Of a stretch of DNA of 64,000 nt, positions 35,192 to 43,500 are shown piece after piece. The translations under genes and the position numbers were made by a program. Below the pieces are notes generated by a model. It worked only from the letters and a program-made list of their open reading frames with translations, was not told where the DNA came from and searched no databases. Origin of the DNA: Abyssibacter profundi (lineage in GTDB: Bacteria; Pseudomonadota; Gammaproteobacteria; Nevskiales; OUC007); the NCBI RefSeq assembly GCF_003151135.1, contig NZ_QEQK01000002.1:81371-145370 (forward strand). Direction: 5' to 3'. Each line of letters opens with the position of its first letter. The stretch's first letter is position 1.

Positions 35192-36613
35192 ATGAACCAT
35201 TGCAGATCGCATCGTTGGCCAATTCTTGTCTTGTTGGCAGGGGTTGTTCCTGCGCTGTCCGCCCAGCAGCCCACCGAGCCGCGCGCGGAGGCAGACCGAA
35301 CAACAGCGCAGCCAAGCGCACAGCCGGATACGCAAGACACGCAGGTTAAGGCCCCCGCAGCTGCGGCTGAGGCCGCAGCGGTCCCGGTGACCGCCCCAGA
35401 ACCCACCCCAGCGCCCCCTGCAGTTCAAGCGTTCGAGTTGCTTGGGGAGGCTGTGCAGCCGGGGACTTGGCGCCAGCTTGCCTGGTCGGCCAGTTATCAC
35501 TTCGGCGAGCTGGGTGGTGCCACGCCGGTGCTGGTCTCCCACGGGGCCGAGCCGGGTCCGGTGTTGTGCCTGACAGGCGCCGTGCATGGGGACGAACTCA
35601 ACGGCATCGAAATCATTCGTCGTGTGGTGCACTCGCTGGACCCCAAAGGGCTGTCCGGAACGGTGATCGGTGTGCCGATTGTCAATCTGGCGGGTTTTCA
35701 GCGGAACTCGCGCTATCTGCCAGACCGGCGTGATCTGAACCGCTACTTCCCCGGTTCGCCAACTGGCAGTCTGGCATCCCGCGTTGCCCATTCGTTTTTT
35801 ACCCAGATCATCGAACGGTGCGATCGTTTGGCCGATCTACATACCGGTTCGTTCCACCGCACCAATCTTCCGCAGCTTCGCGCGGATTTGAGTAATCCAG
35901 CGGTGGTGGAGCTGAGTCGCGGCTTTGGAGGCATTGCGGTGCTGCAAACCCAGGGCGCAAAGGGCACGCTGCGTCGCGCTGCGGTCGATGCCGGCATACC
36001 GGCCGTGACGCTGGAGGCGGGTGAGCCGTTGCGATTGCAGCCACAACAGGTGGATCAGGGGGTCCGCGGCATCGAAACCCTGATGCACAAGCTCGGCATG
36101 ATCAACCGTCAGCGCAACTGGCCGAACCCGCAGCCGGTGTTTTACGAGTCCTACTGGGTGCGCTCGGACCATGGCGGCATCTTGCTGACCCAGGTGGATG
36201 TGGGCGATGTGGTTCGTGAGGGGACGGTGCTGGGCACGGTGACCGATCCGATTACCAACGTGCGGCATGAGGTGTTGTCTCCGTATCGCGGGCGGATCCT
36301 GGGCATGGCGCTTAATCAGGTGGTCATGCCGGGGTTTGCCGCGTTCAGGGTCGGGATCCAGACCACGGAGGAGGCCGTGCAGGAAGAGGCCGCGACTGCC
36401 GCTGACACGCAGCCCGTGCCGGCGCAAGAGGCCCGCGATGACACCTCCGAAATCGAACGCCCCCCGCCGGAACGCGCCGAGGAGATGCCGCCCCGCATCG
36501 AGGGCGATGACGCGCCCGAGGAGGAGTCGGGCGAGGGGGGTCCTGCGGCGCCGGAGCGCGCAGGCGAAACCGACGACGCGCCGGCTGCTGTGGCCGCACC
36601 TCCTGAGCCTTGA
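35192..36613 (+). CDS. Exported AstE/aspartoacylase-family (M14-like) hydrolase
   Basis: 473 aa from the ATG at 35192 with GGAG upstream; a signal peptide (MNHCRSHRWPILVLLAGVVP) precedes a Pro/Ala/Thr-rich linker. The zinc-binding set of the succinylglutamate desuccinylase/aspartoacylase family is visible as GAVHGDELNGIEIIRR (His, Glu) and DRLADLHTGSFHR (His). A C-terminal barrel-sandwich domain (GGILLTQVDVGDVVREGTVL) and an acidic Pro/Glu tail complete it. Export and extensions make it different from cytoplasmic AstE, so it is not taken as the missing astE of the arginine pathway. It is divergent from the retropepsin gene; related hydrolases often accompany that module. Confidence 0.82.
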   Translation: MNHCRSHRWPILVLLAGVVPALSAQQPTEPRAEADRTTAQPSAQPDTQDTQVKAPAAAAEAAAVPVTAPEPTPAPPAVQAFELLGEAVQPGTWRQLAWSASYHFGELGGATPVLVSHGAEPGPVLCLTGAVHGDELNGIEIIRRVVHSLDPKGLSGTVIGVPIVNLAGFQRNSRYLPDRRDLNRYFPGSPTGSLASRVAHSFFTQIIERCDRLADLHTGSFHRTNLPQLRADLSNPAVVELSRGFGGIAVLQTQGAKGTLRRAAVDAGIPAVTLEAGEPLRLQPQQVDQGVRGIETLMHKLGMINRQRNWPNPQPVFYESYWVRSDHGGILLTQVDVGDVVREGTVLGTVTDPITNVRHEVLSPYRGRILGMALNQVVMPGFAAFRVGIQTTEEAVQEEAATAADTQPVPAQEARDDTSEIERPPPERAEEMPPRIEGDDAPEEESGEGGPAAPERAGETDDAPAAVAAPPEP

Positions 36614-36651
36614 GTCACCCCAGGCGCCCGACCGGCGGCCAAGCTAAAACT

Positions 36652-36665
36652 TGACGCTGGTGTCA
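36652..36665. promoter_or_regulatory. Operator-like site 1 upstream of the FMO-tetR operon
   Basis: TGACGCTGGTGTCA has TGAC...GTCA dyad symmetry and matches site 2 (36688-36701) at 12 of 14 positions. It overlaps TTGACG (36651-36656), a plausible -35 element. The TetR encoded in the same operon is the obvious candidate ligand. Confidence 0.6.
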
Positions 36666-36687
36666 TGAATTCGCCATCCTCGAAAAA

Positions 36688-36701
36688 TGACGCAAGTGTC
36701 A
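36688..36701. promoter_or_regulatory. Operator-like site 2 upstream of the FMO-tetR operon
   Basis: TGACGCAAGTGTCA, extended to AAATGAC-N6-GTCATTT, repeats site 1 in the same orientation 36 bp downstream and lies just before the ribosome binding site GAGGAGA of the monooxygenase gene. Two equally spaced copies suggest cooperative repression. Confidence 0.6.
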
Positions 36702-36718
36702 TTTATGAGGAGACGACC

Positions 36719-38101
36719 ATGAATAAGAACGAACGCATCGCCGTCATCGGCGCCGGGCCATCTGGCATCACGGCCGCAAAGAATGTGATCGAGGCGGGCT
36801 ATGGGGACGGGCTCACCCTGTTCGAGATGTCCGATCAAGTCGGTGGCAACTGGGTGTTCCGGGATGAGCCCAGCCATTCCAGCGTCTACGAAACCACCCA
36901 CATCATCAGTTCCAAGTACTGGTCGGCCTACGAGGATTTTCCGTTCCCGGAAGGCACGCCCGACTATCCGTCGCATCGCCATCTGCTGAAGTATTTCCAG
37001 GACTATGCCGAGCATTTCGGCGTGCTGGAGCGCACGGAGTTCAACACCCGAGTGGATTCGGCCGTGCGTCGTGACGACGGGTTGTGGGAATTGACCGTGA
37101 CAGGCCCCAAGGGCTCACGTACCGAGGTGTTCGATCACCTAATGGTGTCCAACGGGCATCACTGGAATCCGCGTATGCCGGAGCTGCCGGGCGAGTTCGC
37201 CGGCGAAGTGATGCATTCGCACCAGTTCAAAAAGGCCGCGCCCTTTGCGGGCAAGCGGGTGCTGGTGGTCGGCGGGGGCAACTCCGCTGCAGATGTCGCG
37301 GTGGAATGCTCGCGCGTGGCCGAGAACGTGTGCATCAGCATGCGTCGCGGCTACTGGTTCCTGCCCAAATTCATGATGGGTAAACCGGGTGATGTGGTGT
37401 ATCACAAGACGGAATGGATGCCGTCGTGGCTGCGTCAGAAGTTGCTCACGCTGAGCGTGCGGTTGGTGCAGGGCAAGAACGCCGACTACGGCCTGGAGGA
37501 ACCTGAGTACTCGATTCTCCAGGGGCATCCCACGCTGAACTCCGAACTGATGTACTTCATCGGCCACGGTGAGTTGCAGCCACGCCGCGGTATCCAGGCG
37601 ATTGACGGGCATACGGTGACCTTTACCGACGGCCGGCAGGACGACTTCGACGTCATCATCTGTGCGACGGGCTACCGCACGACCTTCCCGTTCTTCGACA
37701 AATCGTTCATCGACTGGGAGGAGGCGACGCAGATCCCGCTTTATCGCAAAATGTTCCACGCCGACTACGACAACCTGTTCTTTATCGGGCTGTTCCAGCC
37801 TCTGGGTTGCATCTGGCCGCTATCGGACTACCAGGCCAAGCTGGCGATGAAGGCGATCACGGGCGAGTGGCAGCGACCGGATAACCTCGCCGACAAGATT
37901 GCCGAAGAGCTCAGCAGCCCGCATTACGACTTTGTGGCGCATACCAAGCACGCGGTCGAGGTGGACTACACGCGCTTCCGCCGTGAGTTGCTGGATGAGC
38001 TCAAGACCGCAGGCTCGGGTCCTTATGTGTCCCAGGTCGATCGCAGTGGTGCGGCCGCCGAACCGGAGACGCCCAAGTACTCGCATCGGAAGGCGGCGTG
38101 A
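36719..38101 (+). CDS. Flavin-containing monooxygenase
   Basis: 460 aa from the ATG at 36719 (site GAGGAGA). FAD motif AVIGAGPSGITAAKN is near residue 10. The FMO signature appears as FAGEVMHSHQFKK (F-x-G-x3-H-x3-F/Y, about 158-170), then the NADPH motif LVVGGGNSAADVAVE and the ATGYRTTFPF block. It should use NADPH and O2 to oxygenate a soft nucleophile (N or S) or carry out a Baeyer-Villiger reaction; the substrate is not known. Its stop overlaps the GTG start of a TetR gene (GTGA), and two operator-like repeats precede it. Confidence 0.85.
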   Translation: MNKNERIAVIGAGPSGITAAKNVIEAGYGDGLTLFEMSDQVGGNWVFRDEPSHSSVYETTHIISSKYWSAYEDFPFPEGTPDYPSHRHLLKYFQDYAEHFGVLERTEFNTRVDSAVRRDDGLWELTVTGPKGSRTEVFDHLMVSNGHHWNPRMPELPGEFAGEVMHSHQFKKAAPFAGKRVLVVGGGNSAADVAVECSRVAENVCISMRRGYWFLPKFMMGKPGDVVYHKTEWMPSWLRQKLLTLSVRLVQGKNADYGLEEPEYSILQGHPTLNSELMYFIGHGELQPRRGIQAIDGHTVTFTDGRQDDFDVIICATGYRTTFPFFDKSFIDWEEATQIPLYRKMFHADYDNLFFIGLFQPLGCIWPLSDYQAKLAMKAITGEWQRPDNLADKIAEELSSPHYDFVAHTKHAVEVDYTRFRRELLDELKTAGSGPYVSQVDRSGAAAEPETPKYSHRKAA

Positions 38102-38712
38102 GTGCAACGGTCCAGGCACGTCCGCTGAGCCGACGAGAGCAGAACAAAGCCGCTAACCGGTCGGCGATACTGGCGGCCGCCCGGCGGCTGTTCATCGAGC
38201 GTGGGTTCGATGCGGTGAACGTGCGCGACATCGTGCGCGGAACCCACCTGGCGGCCGGCACCTTCTACAACTATTTCCCGGACAAGGAGTCTGTTTTTCG
38301 TGCCCTGGTGGACGAACAAATGGCCTCTCTAACGGTGCAGCTGACCAGCATCCGGCAGTCGGCGGATTCATTAGAGGTGTTTCTGCACGCGACCTACGCG
38401 CTGGTGTTCCGTACTGCGTTGGATGAACCGCTGTTCTACCAGTTCATCTTTCGCAATCAGGCGGTGATGCAGGACATGTACGAAGGTAGCGTGCTGGGAC
38501 TATCCGTTCATGCCCTGCGCCAGGACATCGAAGCGGCCCAGGCCCGTGGGCTGATTGACGCAGACATCGATGCCGATTACCTGGCGGCCGCGTTCTACGG
38601 CGTCGGCTTTGAACTGGGCCGGGAGCTGGTGTCTCGCGAGACCCCGGACCCGGATGCTGTCGCAGCCTTGGCGACACGTATTTTTCTCGCTGGCGTGGCG
38701 CCGCAAAGCTGA
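38098..38712 (+). CDS. TetR-family regulator of the monooxygenase operon
   Basis: 204 aa starting at a GTG that overlaps the monooxygenase stop. Helix-turn-helix region: ANRSAILAAARRLFIERGFD, then VNVRDIVRGTHLAAGTFYNYF (about 45-65). The remainder is an all-helical ligand domain. Being co-transcribed with the monooxygenase and downstream of two repeated dyads, it probably represses its own operon and responds to a substrate or product. It might also bind the different palindrome before the next gene, but the two motifs do not match. Confidence 0.9.
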   Translation: MSATVQARPLSRREQNKAANRSAILAAARRLFIERGFDAVNVRDIVRGTHLAAGTFYNYFPDKESVFRALVDEQMASLTVQLTSIRQSADSLEVFLHATYALVFRTALDEPLFYQFIFRNQAVMQDMYEGSVLGLSVHALRQDIEAAQARGLIDADIDADYLAAAFYGVGFELGRELVSRETPDPDAVAALATRIFLAGVAPQS

Positions 38713-38717
38713 ACCGA

Positions 38718-38750
38718 ACCTGGGCTGGCGCGGGATCGCCCAGCCCAGGT
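38718..38750 (+). terminator. Hairpin after the TetR gene
   Basis: ACCTGGGCTGG pairs with CCAGCCCAGGT around a GC-rich loop, 5 nt after the stop codon. No T run follows, so it may terminate inefficiently or only stabilise the transcript. Confidence 0.55.
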
Positions 38751-38791
38751 CAGATTGCGCGACCGGGACAGACTCGCCTGGGTCAGGCTAT

Positions 38792-38811
38792 GGTGTACCT
38801 GTTTGTACACC
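38792..38811. promoter_or_regulatory. Perfect inverted repeat upstream of the acetolactate synthase-like gene
   Basis: GGTGTAC (38792-38798), a 6-nt spacer (CTGTTT) and GTACACC (38805-38811). It lies 36 bp before the TTG start. The symmetry and spacing fit a dimeric repressor or activator site. The sequence is unlike the two TGAC...GTCA sites upstream of the monooxygenase gene. Confidence 0.55.
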
Positions 38812-38847
38812 GTTAGATTGGCCGCACATCCAAGCGAGAGCACTGCG

Positions 38848-40500
38848 TTGAAAACATCAGATCTGCTGGTCCGCTGCCTGGAGCGAGAGGGCATCGAGTA
38901 CGTCTTCGGTGTGCCCGGCGAGGAGAACGCCGATTTCATGCTGTCGCTGGAAGACTCCAGCATCCAATTCATCTTGACCCGGCATGAGCAGGGTGCGGCC
39001 TTCATGGCGGAAGCCTATGGCCGCCTGACCGGAAATCCGGCGGTCTGTCTGGGGACGCTGGGGCCGGGAGCGACCAATCTGCTAACCGGAGTCGCCGATG
39101 CCAATATGGATCGCGCACCGCTGATCTGCATTACCGGGCAGGGCGCAACCAGCCGGCAGCACAAGGAAAGCCACCAGATCATGAATGTGGTGGATATGTA
39201 TGAGCCGGTGACCAAATGGTCGCAGACCATTACCGACCCGGATGCCGTGCCGGAGATCGTTCGCAAGGCGGTCAGAGTGGCACGGCGTGAAAAACCCGGC
39301 GCCGTGCTCATCGAACTGCCGGAGAATCTGGCCAAGCGCGATGCGGCCACCGATCCGATCGAACCACGCCGTTTCCGCCGCCCGGTGCCTGACGACAAGA
39401 TTGTCGATCGCGCCTACGAGCTGCTGCGCACCGCGCGCTCACCCGTGATTATTGCGGGCAACGGGGCCATACGCCGGCGCGCCTCCCACCAGCTGCGACA
39501 GCTTTGTGAGCGCACGGGAATCGGCGTCATGAGCACCTTCATGGGTAAGGGGGCCGTCGACATGGACGCTCCGTACTCGCTGTTCACCATTGGCTTGGGC
39601 CAGCGGGACTACGTCGTCGATGCTCTGGAGGCGGCCGATGTGGTGATCACGCTGGGCTACGACATGGTGGAATATCCCCCCAGCCGGTGGAATGCCGGGG
39701 GCGACCGCTGTGCCGTGATTCACATCGACTTCGAGCCGGCCGAGATCGACCGCGACTATCACCCGGATGTCGAGGTCGTGGGCGATCTGGCGCATTGCCT
39801 GTGGATGCTTAACAAGCGCTTCGAGCGTGACGGCGTGCCGGAGTATGACTTCGCCACCCAGGCGGATGTTCGCGCGCGCATGCTGGCCGAGTTTCGCGAG
39901 CATGCCGACGACGATGGCGAAGGGCCGATCCGTCCGCAAAAAGCCATCTGGGACGTGCGCCAGGCATTGTCCGCCGGCGACATTCTGTTATCGGGCGTCG
40001 GCGCCCACAAAATGTGGATTGCGCGTTACTACCATTGCCATGAACCGAATTGCTGCCTGATTCCCAATGGGTTTTGCTCCATGGGACAGCCCTTGCCCGG
40101 GGCCATTGCCGCGCATCTGGTGCATCCGGATCGCAAGATTCTTGGCATTGCCGGAGACGGTGATTTCCTGATGAACGTCCAGGAAATGGAGACAGCCACC
40201 CGCCTGAACGCAGATATCACCCTGCTGGTCTGGGAAGACGGCGGCTACGGGCTGATTTCCTGGAAGCAGCAGGATGAATTCAACCGGCACACCAACCTGT
40301 CGTTCGGCAACCCAGATTGGTTGCAGCTGGCCGCAAGCTTTGGCTGGCAGGGTGCTTATGTGCAGCGCGCCGCCGACCTCAAGCCGGCACTCGAAGCGGC
40401 CCTGGCTCACCGCGGGCCCTCGCTGGTGGTCATGCCGGTGGACTACCGGGAAAACCAGAAGCTGACCGAACGGCTGGGCCGGATCAAAGTCAACAACTAG
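38848..40500 (+). CDS. Acetolactate synthase large subunit-like ThDP enzyme
   Basis: 550 aa. TTG at 38848 is chosen because the conserved N-terminus (KTSDLLVRCLEREGIEYVFG) begins there and GAGAG lies upstream. The catalytic Glu is in LTRHEQGAAFMAEAYGR (about 47-63), and the ThDP-Mg motif is GDGDFLMNVQEMETATRLNA (about 434-453). It looks like the stand-alone AlsS/IlvB-like group; no small regulatory subunit gene follows. Next, 69 bp downstream, is an aldehyde dehydrogenase, so a decarboxylation of a 2-oxoacid coupled with aldehyde oxidation is possible. The actual substrate is open. Confidence 0.85.
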   Translation: MKTSDLLVRCLEREGIEYVFGVPGEENADFMLSLEDSSIQFILTRHEQGAAFMAEAYGRLTGNPAVCLGTLGPGATNLLTGVADANMDRAPLICITGQGATSRQHKESHQIMNVVDMYEPVTKWSQTITDPDAVPEIVRKAVRVARREKPGAVLIELPENLAKRDAATDPIEPRRFRRPVPDDKIVDRAYELLRTARSPVIIAGNGAIRRRASHQLRQLCERTGIGVMSTFMGKGAVDMDAPYSLFTIGLGQRDYVVDALEAADVVITLGYDMVEYPPSRWNAGGDRCAVIHIDFEPAEIDRDYHPDVEVVGDLAHCLWMLNKRFERDGVPEYDFATQADVRARMLAEFREHADDDGEGPIRPQKAIWDVRQALSAGDILLSGVGAHKMWIARYYHCHEPNCCLIPNGFCSMGQPLPGAIAAHLVHPDRKILGIAGDGDFLMNVQEMETATRLNADITLLVWEDGGYGLISWKQQDEFNRHTNLSFGNPDWLQLAASFGWQGAYVQRAADLKPALEAALAHRGPSLVVMPVDYRENQKLTERLGRIKVNN

Positions 40501-40569
40501 GACGGACAGGCCAACGGGCGGCGAGGGCCACGCCCGGTGGCGGTCGCACCCCATCATCCAGGAGGACGC

Positions 40570-42000
40570 ATGCTGAAGGATCAATACCCCTATTACCTTG
40601 CCAACAAGCCGGTTCAGGCCAATGCCGAGCTGGAGGTCACGGACAAGTACCGCGGTCAGGTGGCGACCCGCGTTGCCCTGGCCGACGCCCAGGCGCTGGA
40701 TCAGGCCATCGCCGCAGCCGAGGCCGCAACCCCTGCGATGGCCGCGCTTAAGCCCTATCAGCGACGGGAGGTGCTGGAGCATTGTGTCAGCCGGTTCCGT
40801 GCGCGATTCGATGAGCTGGCCGAGAGTCTCTGCATTGAAGCCGGCAAGCCGATCAAGGACGCCGAGGGCGAGGTCACGCGCTTGATCGAGACCTTTCGCG
40901 TCGCCGCGGCAGAGACCGAGCGGGATATCGGCGCGGTGGTGCCGCTGGCCAATGCCGCGCGTGCCGCCGCCTACGAGGGCATGTACAAGCGTGTGCCCAT
41001 CGGCCCCTGTGCCTTTATTTCGCCGTTCAACTTTCCCCTGAACCTCGCCGCCCACAAGGTGGCACCGGCCATTGCTGCGGGCTGTCCTTTCGTGCTCAAG
41101 CCGGCATCGCGCACGCCCATCGGAGCGCTGATCATCGGGGAAACGCTGGCCGAGACAGACCTGCCGGAAGGCGCCTTCTCCATCCTGCCGATGACGCGCA
41201 AGGCCGCGGATGCACTGGTCGAGGATGACCGGCTCAAGCTGCTGTCGTTTACCGGCTCAGACACGGTGGGCTGGGAGCTCAAGGCCCGCGCCGGCAAAAA
41301 GAAGGTCGTGATGGAACTGGGGGGCAACGCCGCCTGCATCATCGATGAGACCTGGGACGATCTCGATGACGCCGTCGCCCGTTTGATCATCGGGGCGTTC
41401 TACCAGTCCGGCCAGAGCTGCATCGGCGTGCAGCGGGTGCTGATCCATCGTAGTCGATATGAGGCCGTGCGCGACCGGTTCGTCGAGGCCGCAAGCCAGC
41501 TCAAGGCCGGTGACCCCAGTGACCGGGAGACCTTCATCGGGCCGATGATCTCGGAAGGTGAGGCCGAGCGGCTGCATGGCTGGATTCAGGAGGCCGAAGC
41601 CGCTGGAGGCCGCATCCTCTGTGGCGGTGGGCGCGATGGGGCCATGCTGCAGGCGACGCTGATGGAAAACGTGGATGACGACCAAAGACTGGTGACCGAG
41701 GAAGCCTTCGGGCCGGCGGCCGTACTGTCCAGCTTTGACGATTTCGACGAGGCGCTAGCGGCGGTCAACAACAGCCGATTCGGCTTGCAGGCGGGCGTGT
41801 TTACGCAGGACCTTTATCGAATGCAACGAGCTTGGGACCACCTCGATGTCGGTGGTGTGATCATCGGCGATGTGCCGTCCTGGCGCACGGATCAGATGCC
41901 TTACGGCGGGGTCAAGGACAGCGGGCTGGGGCGCGAGGGCCTGCGCTTTGCCATCGACGACATGTCCGAGATCCGTCTGCTGGCGATCCGTACGCCCTGA
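40570..42000 (+). CDS. NAD(P)-dependent aldehyde dehydrogenase
   Basis: 476 aa from the ATG at 40570, preceded by AGGAGG. Family motifs: the substrate/NAD-binding FISPFNFPLNLAAHKVAPAI (about 149-168), FTGSDTVGWEL (Rossmann glycine motif), catalytic-Glu block VVMELGGNAACI (about 256-267) and nucleophile Cys in GQSCIGVQR (about 288). The closing DQMPYGGVKDSGLGREG is standard. Substrate is not predictable from the sequence; lactaldehyde- or succinate-semialdehyde-like enzymes are the nearest families by general look. Likely in one transcript with the ThDP enzyme. Confidence 0.88.
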   Translation: MLKDQYPYYLANKPVQANAELEVTDKYRGQVATRVALADAQALDQAIAAAEAATPAMAALKPYQRREVLEHCVSRFRARFDELAESLCIEAGKPIKDAEGEVTRLIETFRVAAAETERDIGAVVPLANAARAAAYEGMYKRVPIGPCAFISPFNFPLNLAAHKVAPAIAAGCPFVLKPASRTPIGALIIGETLAETDLPEGAFSILPMTRKAADALVEDDRLKLLSFTGSDTVGWELKARAGKKKVVMELGGNAACIIDETWDDLDDAVARLIIGAFYQSGQSCIGVQRVLIHRSRYEAVRDRFVEAASQLKAGDPSDRETFIGPMISEGEAERLHGWIQEAEAAGGRILCGGGRDGAMLQATLMENVDDDQRLVTEEAFGPAAVLSSFDDFDEALAAVNNSRFGLQAGVFTQDLYRMQRAWDHLDVGGVIIGDVPSWRTDQMPYGGVKDSGLGREGLRFAIDDMSEIRLLAIRTP

Positions 42001-42037
42001 GTTGTCAGGCGCCTTGGGTCGGCGGCGGTAGAACGCG

Positions 42038-42066
42038 TTGCGCGTCCATCTCGCTTTGCGTATAGT
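42038..42066 (+). promoter_or_regulatory. Sigma-70 promoter of tRNA-Pro
   Basis: TTGCGC (42038-42043), a 17-bp spacer and TATAGT (42061-42066), followed by a GC-rich discriminator (CCGCCGCC), as in stringently controlled tRNA promoters. The tRNA begins 35 nt downstream. Confidence 0.7.
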
Positions 42067-42101
42067 CCGCCGCCGGTTGGGGCGGCGCCCCGACCACGGT
42101 T

Positions 42102-42178
42102 CGGGGTGTAGCTCAGCCTGGTAGAGCACTGTCTTCGGGAGGCAGGGGTCGTAGGTTCAAATCCTGTCACCCCGACCA
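42102..42178 (+). tRNA. proK: tRNA-Pro (anticodon CGG)
   Basis: A 77-nt cloverleaf with encoded CCA. The acceptor stem is CGGGGTG/CACCCCG, the anticodon stem CTGTC/GGCAG with loop TTCGGGA (anticodon CGG), and the T loop GTTCAAATC. The gene lies alone, with its own promoter upstream and a terminator downstream. The symbol follows E. coli usage for tRNA-Pro(CGG). Confidence 0.97.
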
Positions 42179-42210
42179 AATATCCCGCCCGGCCTTGAAA
42201 GCCGGACACG

Positions 42211-42239
42211 AAAAAGGCGACCTGCGGGTCGCCTTTTTT
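42211..42239. terminator. Intrinsic terminator between tRNA-Pro and ispB
   Basis: GGCGACC (42216-42222) pairs with GGTCGCC (42227-42233), flanked by five A and six T, so it works on both strands: for tRNA-Pro on the plus strand and for ispB on the minus strand. Confidence 0.9.
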
Positions 42240-42261
42240 GTTCAAGCGTGGCGCGGGTCTG

Positions 42262-43230
42262 TCAGCTGACGCGTTCGACGGCAAAGCGGGCCAGTCCAGC
42301 CAGCGTGTCCCGGCCTGGGGTGGCAGGGAGTGCGTCCAGTGCGTCCACGGCAGCATCGGCATAGTGCCTGGCCAGCTGCAGCGTCTGATCAATGGCGCCA
42401 GCGGCGTGGATGTCCTGGATGATGGCGTCGAGTTCTTCGTCGGTTGCCTCGGTAATCGCCCGACGCACCCGCGCCTGGGCGGCCGGACTGCCATCGCGCA
42501 GCACCCGAAGCAACGGCAGCGTCGGCTTGCCTTCCGCGAGATCGTCACCGACATGCTTGCCCAGACTTGATTCGTCGCCAAGGTAGTCGAGCGCGTCGTC
42601 GACCAGCTGAAACGCCATGCCCAGCGATTGACCGTAGTGATCCATCGCGTCGATTTGCGGCTGCGAACTACCCGCCAGCAGGGCGGGCAGCATGGTGGCC
42701 GCACGAAACAGCCGGGCGGTCTTGCGATCAATCACATCCAGGTACTGGGCCTCGCTGATGTCCGGATTGCCGATGTTCATCAGCTGCAGTACTTCGCCCT
42801 CTGCAATGGCGTTGGTGGTGCTGGCCAGCAGCTCCATCACCGGCATCGTGTCCAGACGCACCATCAGTTCGAAGGCCCGTGAGTACAGGAAGTCCCCGGT
42901 CAGGACGCTGGCCGCATTGCCAAATGCAGCATTGGCCGTCTCCCGCCCACGGCGCAGGCTGGATTCGTCCACCACGTCGTCATGCAGCAGTGTGGCCGTG
43001 TGGATGAATTCGATGATGGCCGCAGCGGTATGAACCCGCGGGTCATCGTGGCCCAGCGCCTGGGCGGCCAGGGCCACCAATGCAGGTCGCATGCGCTTGC
43101 CACCACCGGCGACGATATGGTGTCCGATCTGATTGATCAGGACGACGTCGGACTGCAATTCGTCTCGGATCAGTTGGTCAATGGCGCCCATGTCGGCGGC
43201 AATCGGAGACAGCAGTTCGGCGAGTTCCAT
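42262..43230 (-). CDS. ispB: Octaprenyl (polyprenyl) diphosphate synthase
   Basis: 322-aa trans-prenyltransferase making the long isoprenoid chain of ubiquinone. Start ATG at 43230 (MELAELLSPIAADM) matches the usual N-terminus; an ATG 19 codons upstream is also open, and neither has a clear ribosome site. The two Asp-rich motifs are LLHDDVVDE (first, about 80-88) and LVDDALDY (second, about 208-215), and GGGKRMRPAL precedes the first. Divergent from rplU, as in E. coli and Pseudomonas. Chain length cannot be read from the sequence alone. Confidence 0.94.
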   Translation of the reverse strand: MELAELLSPIAADMGAIDQLIRDELQSDVVLINQIGHHIVAGGGKRMRPALVALAAQALGHDDPRVHTAAAIIEFIHTATLLHDDVVDESSLRRGRETANAAFGNAASVLTGDFLYSRAFELMVRLDTMPVMELLASTTNAIAEGEVLQLMNIGNPDISEAQYLDVIDRKTARLFRAATMLPALLAGSSQPQIDAMDHYGQSLGMAFQLVDDALDYLGDESSLGKHVGDDLAEGKPTLPLLRVLRDGSPAAQARVRRAITEATDEELDAIIQDIHAAGAIDQTLQLARHYADAAVDALDALPATPGRDTLAGLARFAVERVS

Positions 43231-43411
43231 TCGTTTCGGGGGCAGGGCGATTGCGCGGATGCTAGCCGCCCGGATCATCAGGGACAACCCACGGTCAGGA
43301 TAAGCGATTGATTTTCAGGCATAAGCCGCGCAATCTTCCACGCTCTATTCGGCCCACGGCCTGGGCGAATCACCCGAGCGTCGGTCCGGGTCAGGTCATC
43401 GCCTATTTGCG

Positions 43412-43440
43412 TTGACCCAGCGGGGTTCTATCCGTAGAAT
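43412..43440 (+). promoter_or_regulatory. Sigma-70 promoter of rplU-rpmA
   Basis: TTGACC (43412-43417), a 17-bp spacer and TAGAAT (43435-43440) lie 61 bp upstream of the rplU ATG. Both boxes match 5 of 6 consensus bases. The 270-bp ispB-rplU gap otherwise shows no clear feature. Confidence 0.8.
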
Positions 43441-43500
43441 TCGCGCCCTTGAATTTTGGCCGTGGCGTGCGTGCTGCGGTCTAGTCCCGGAGAATCCCAG

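Noticed and set aside
35192..36613. AstE of the arginine succinyltransferase pathway
   Set aside because: The protein has a signal peptide, a long linker and extra C-terminal domains, and lies 27 kb from astA; AstE is cytoplasmic and shorter.
42102..42178. tRNA-Pro as an integration site for a genomic island
   Set aside because: No integrase, no direct repeat of the tRNA 3' end and normal core genes on both sides.
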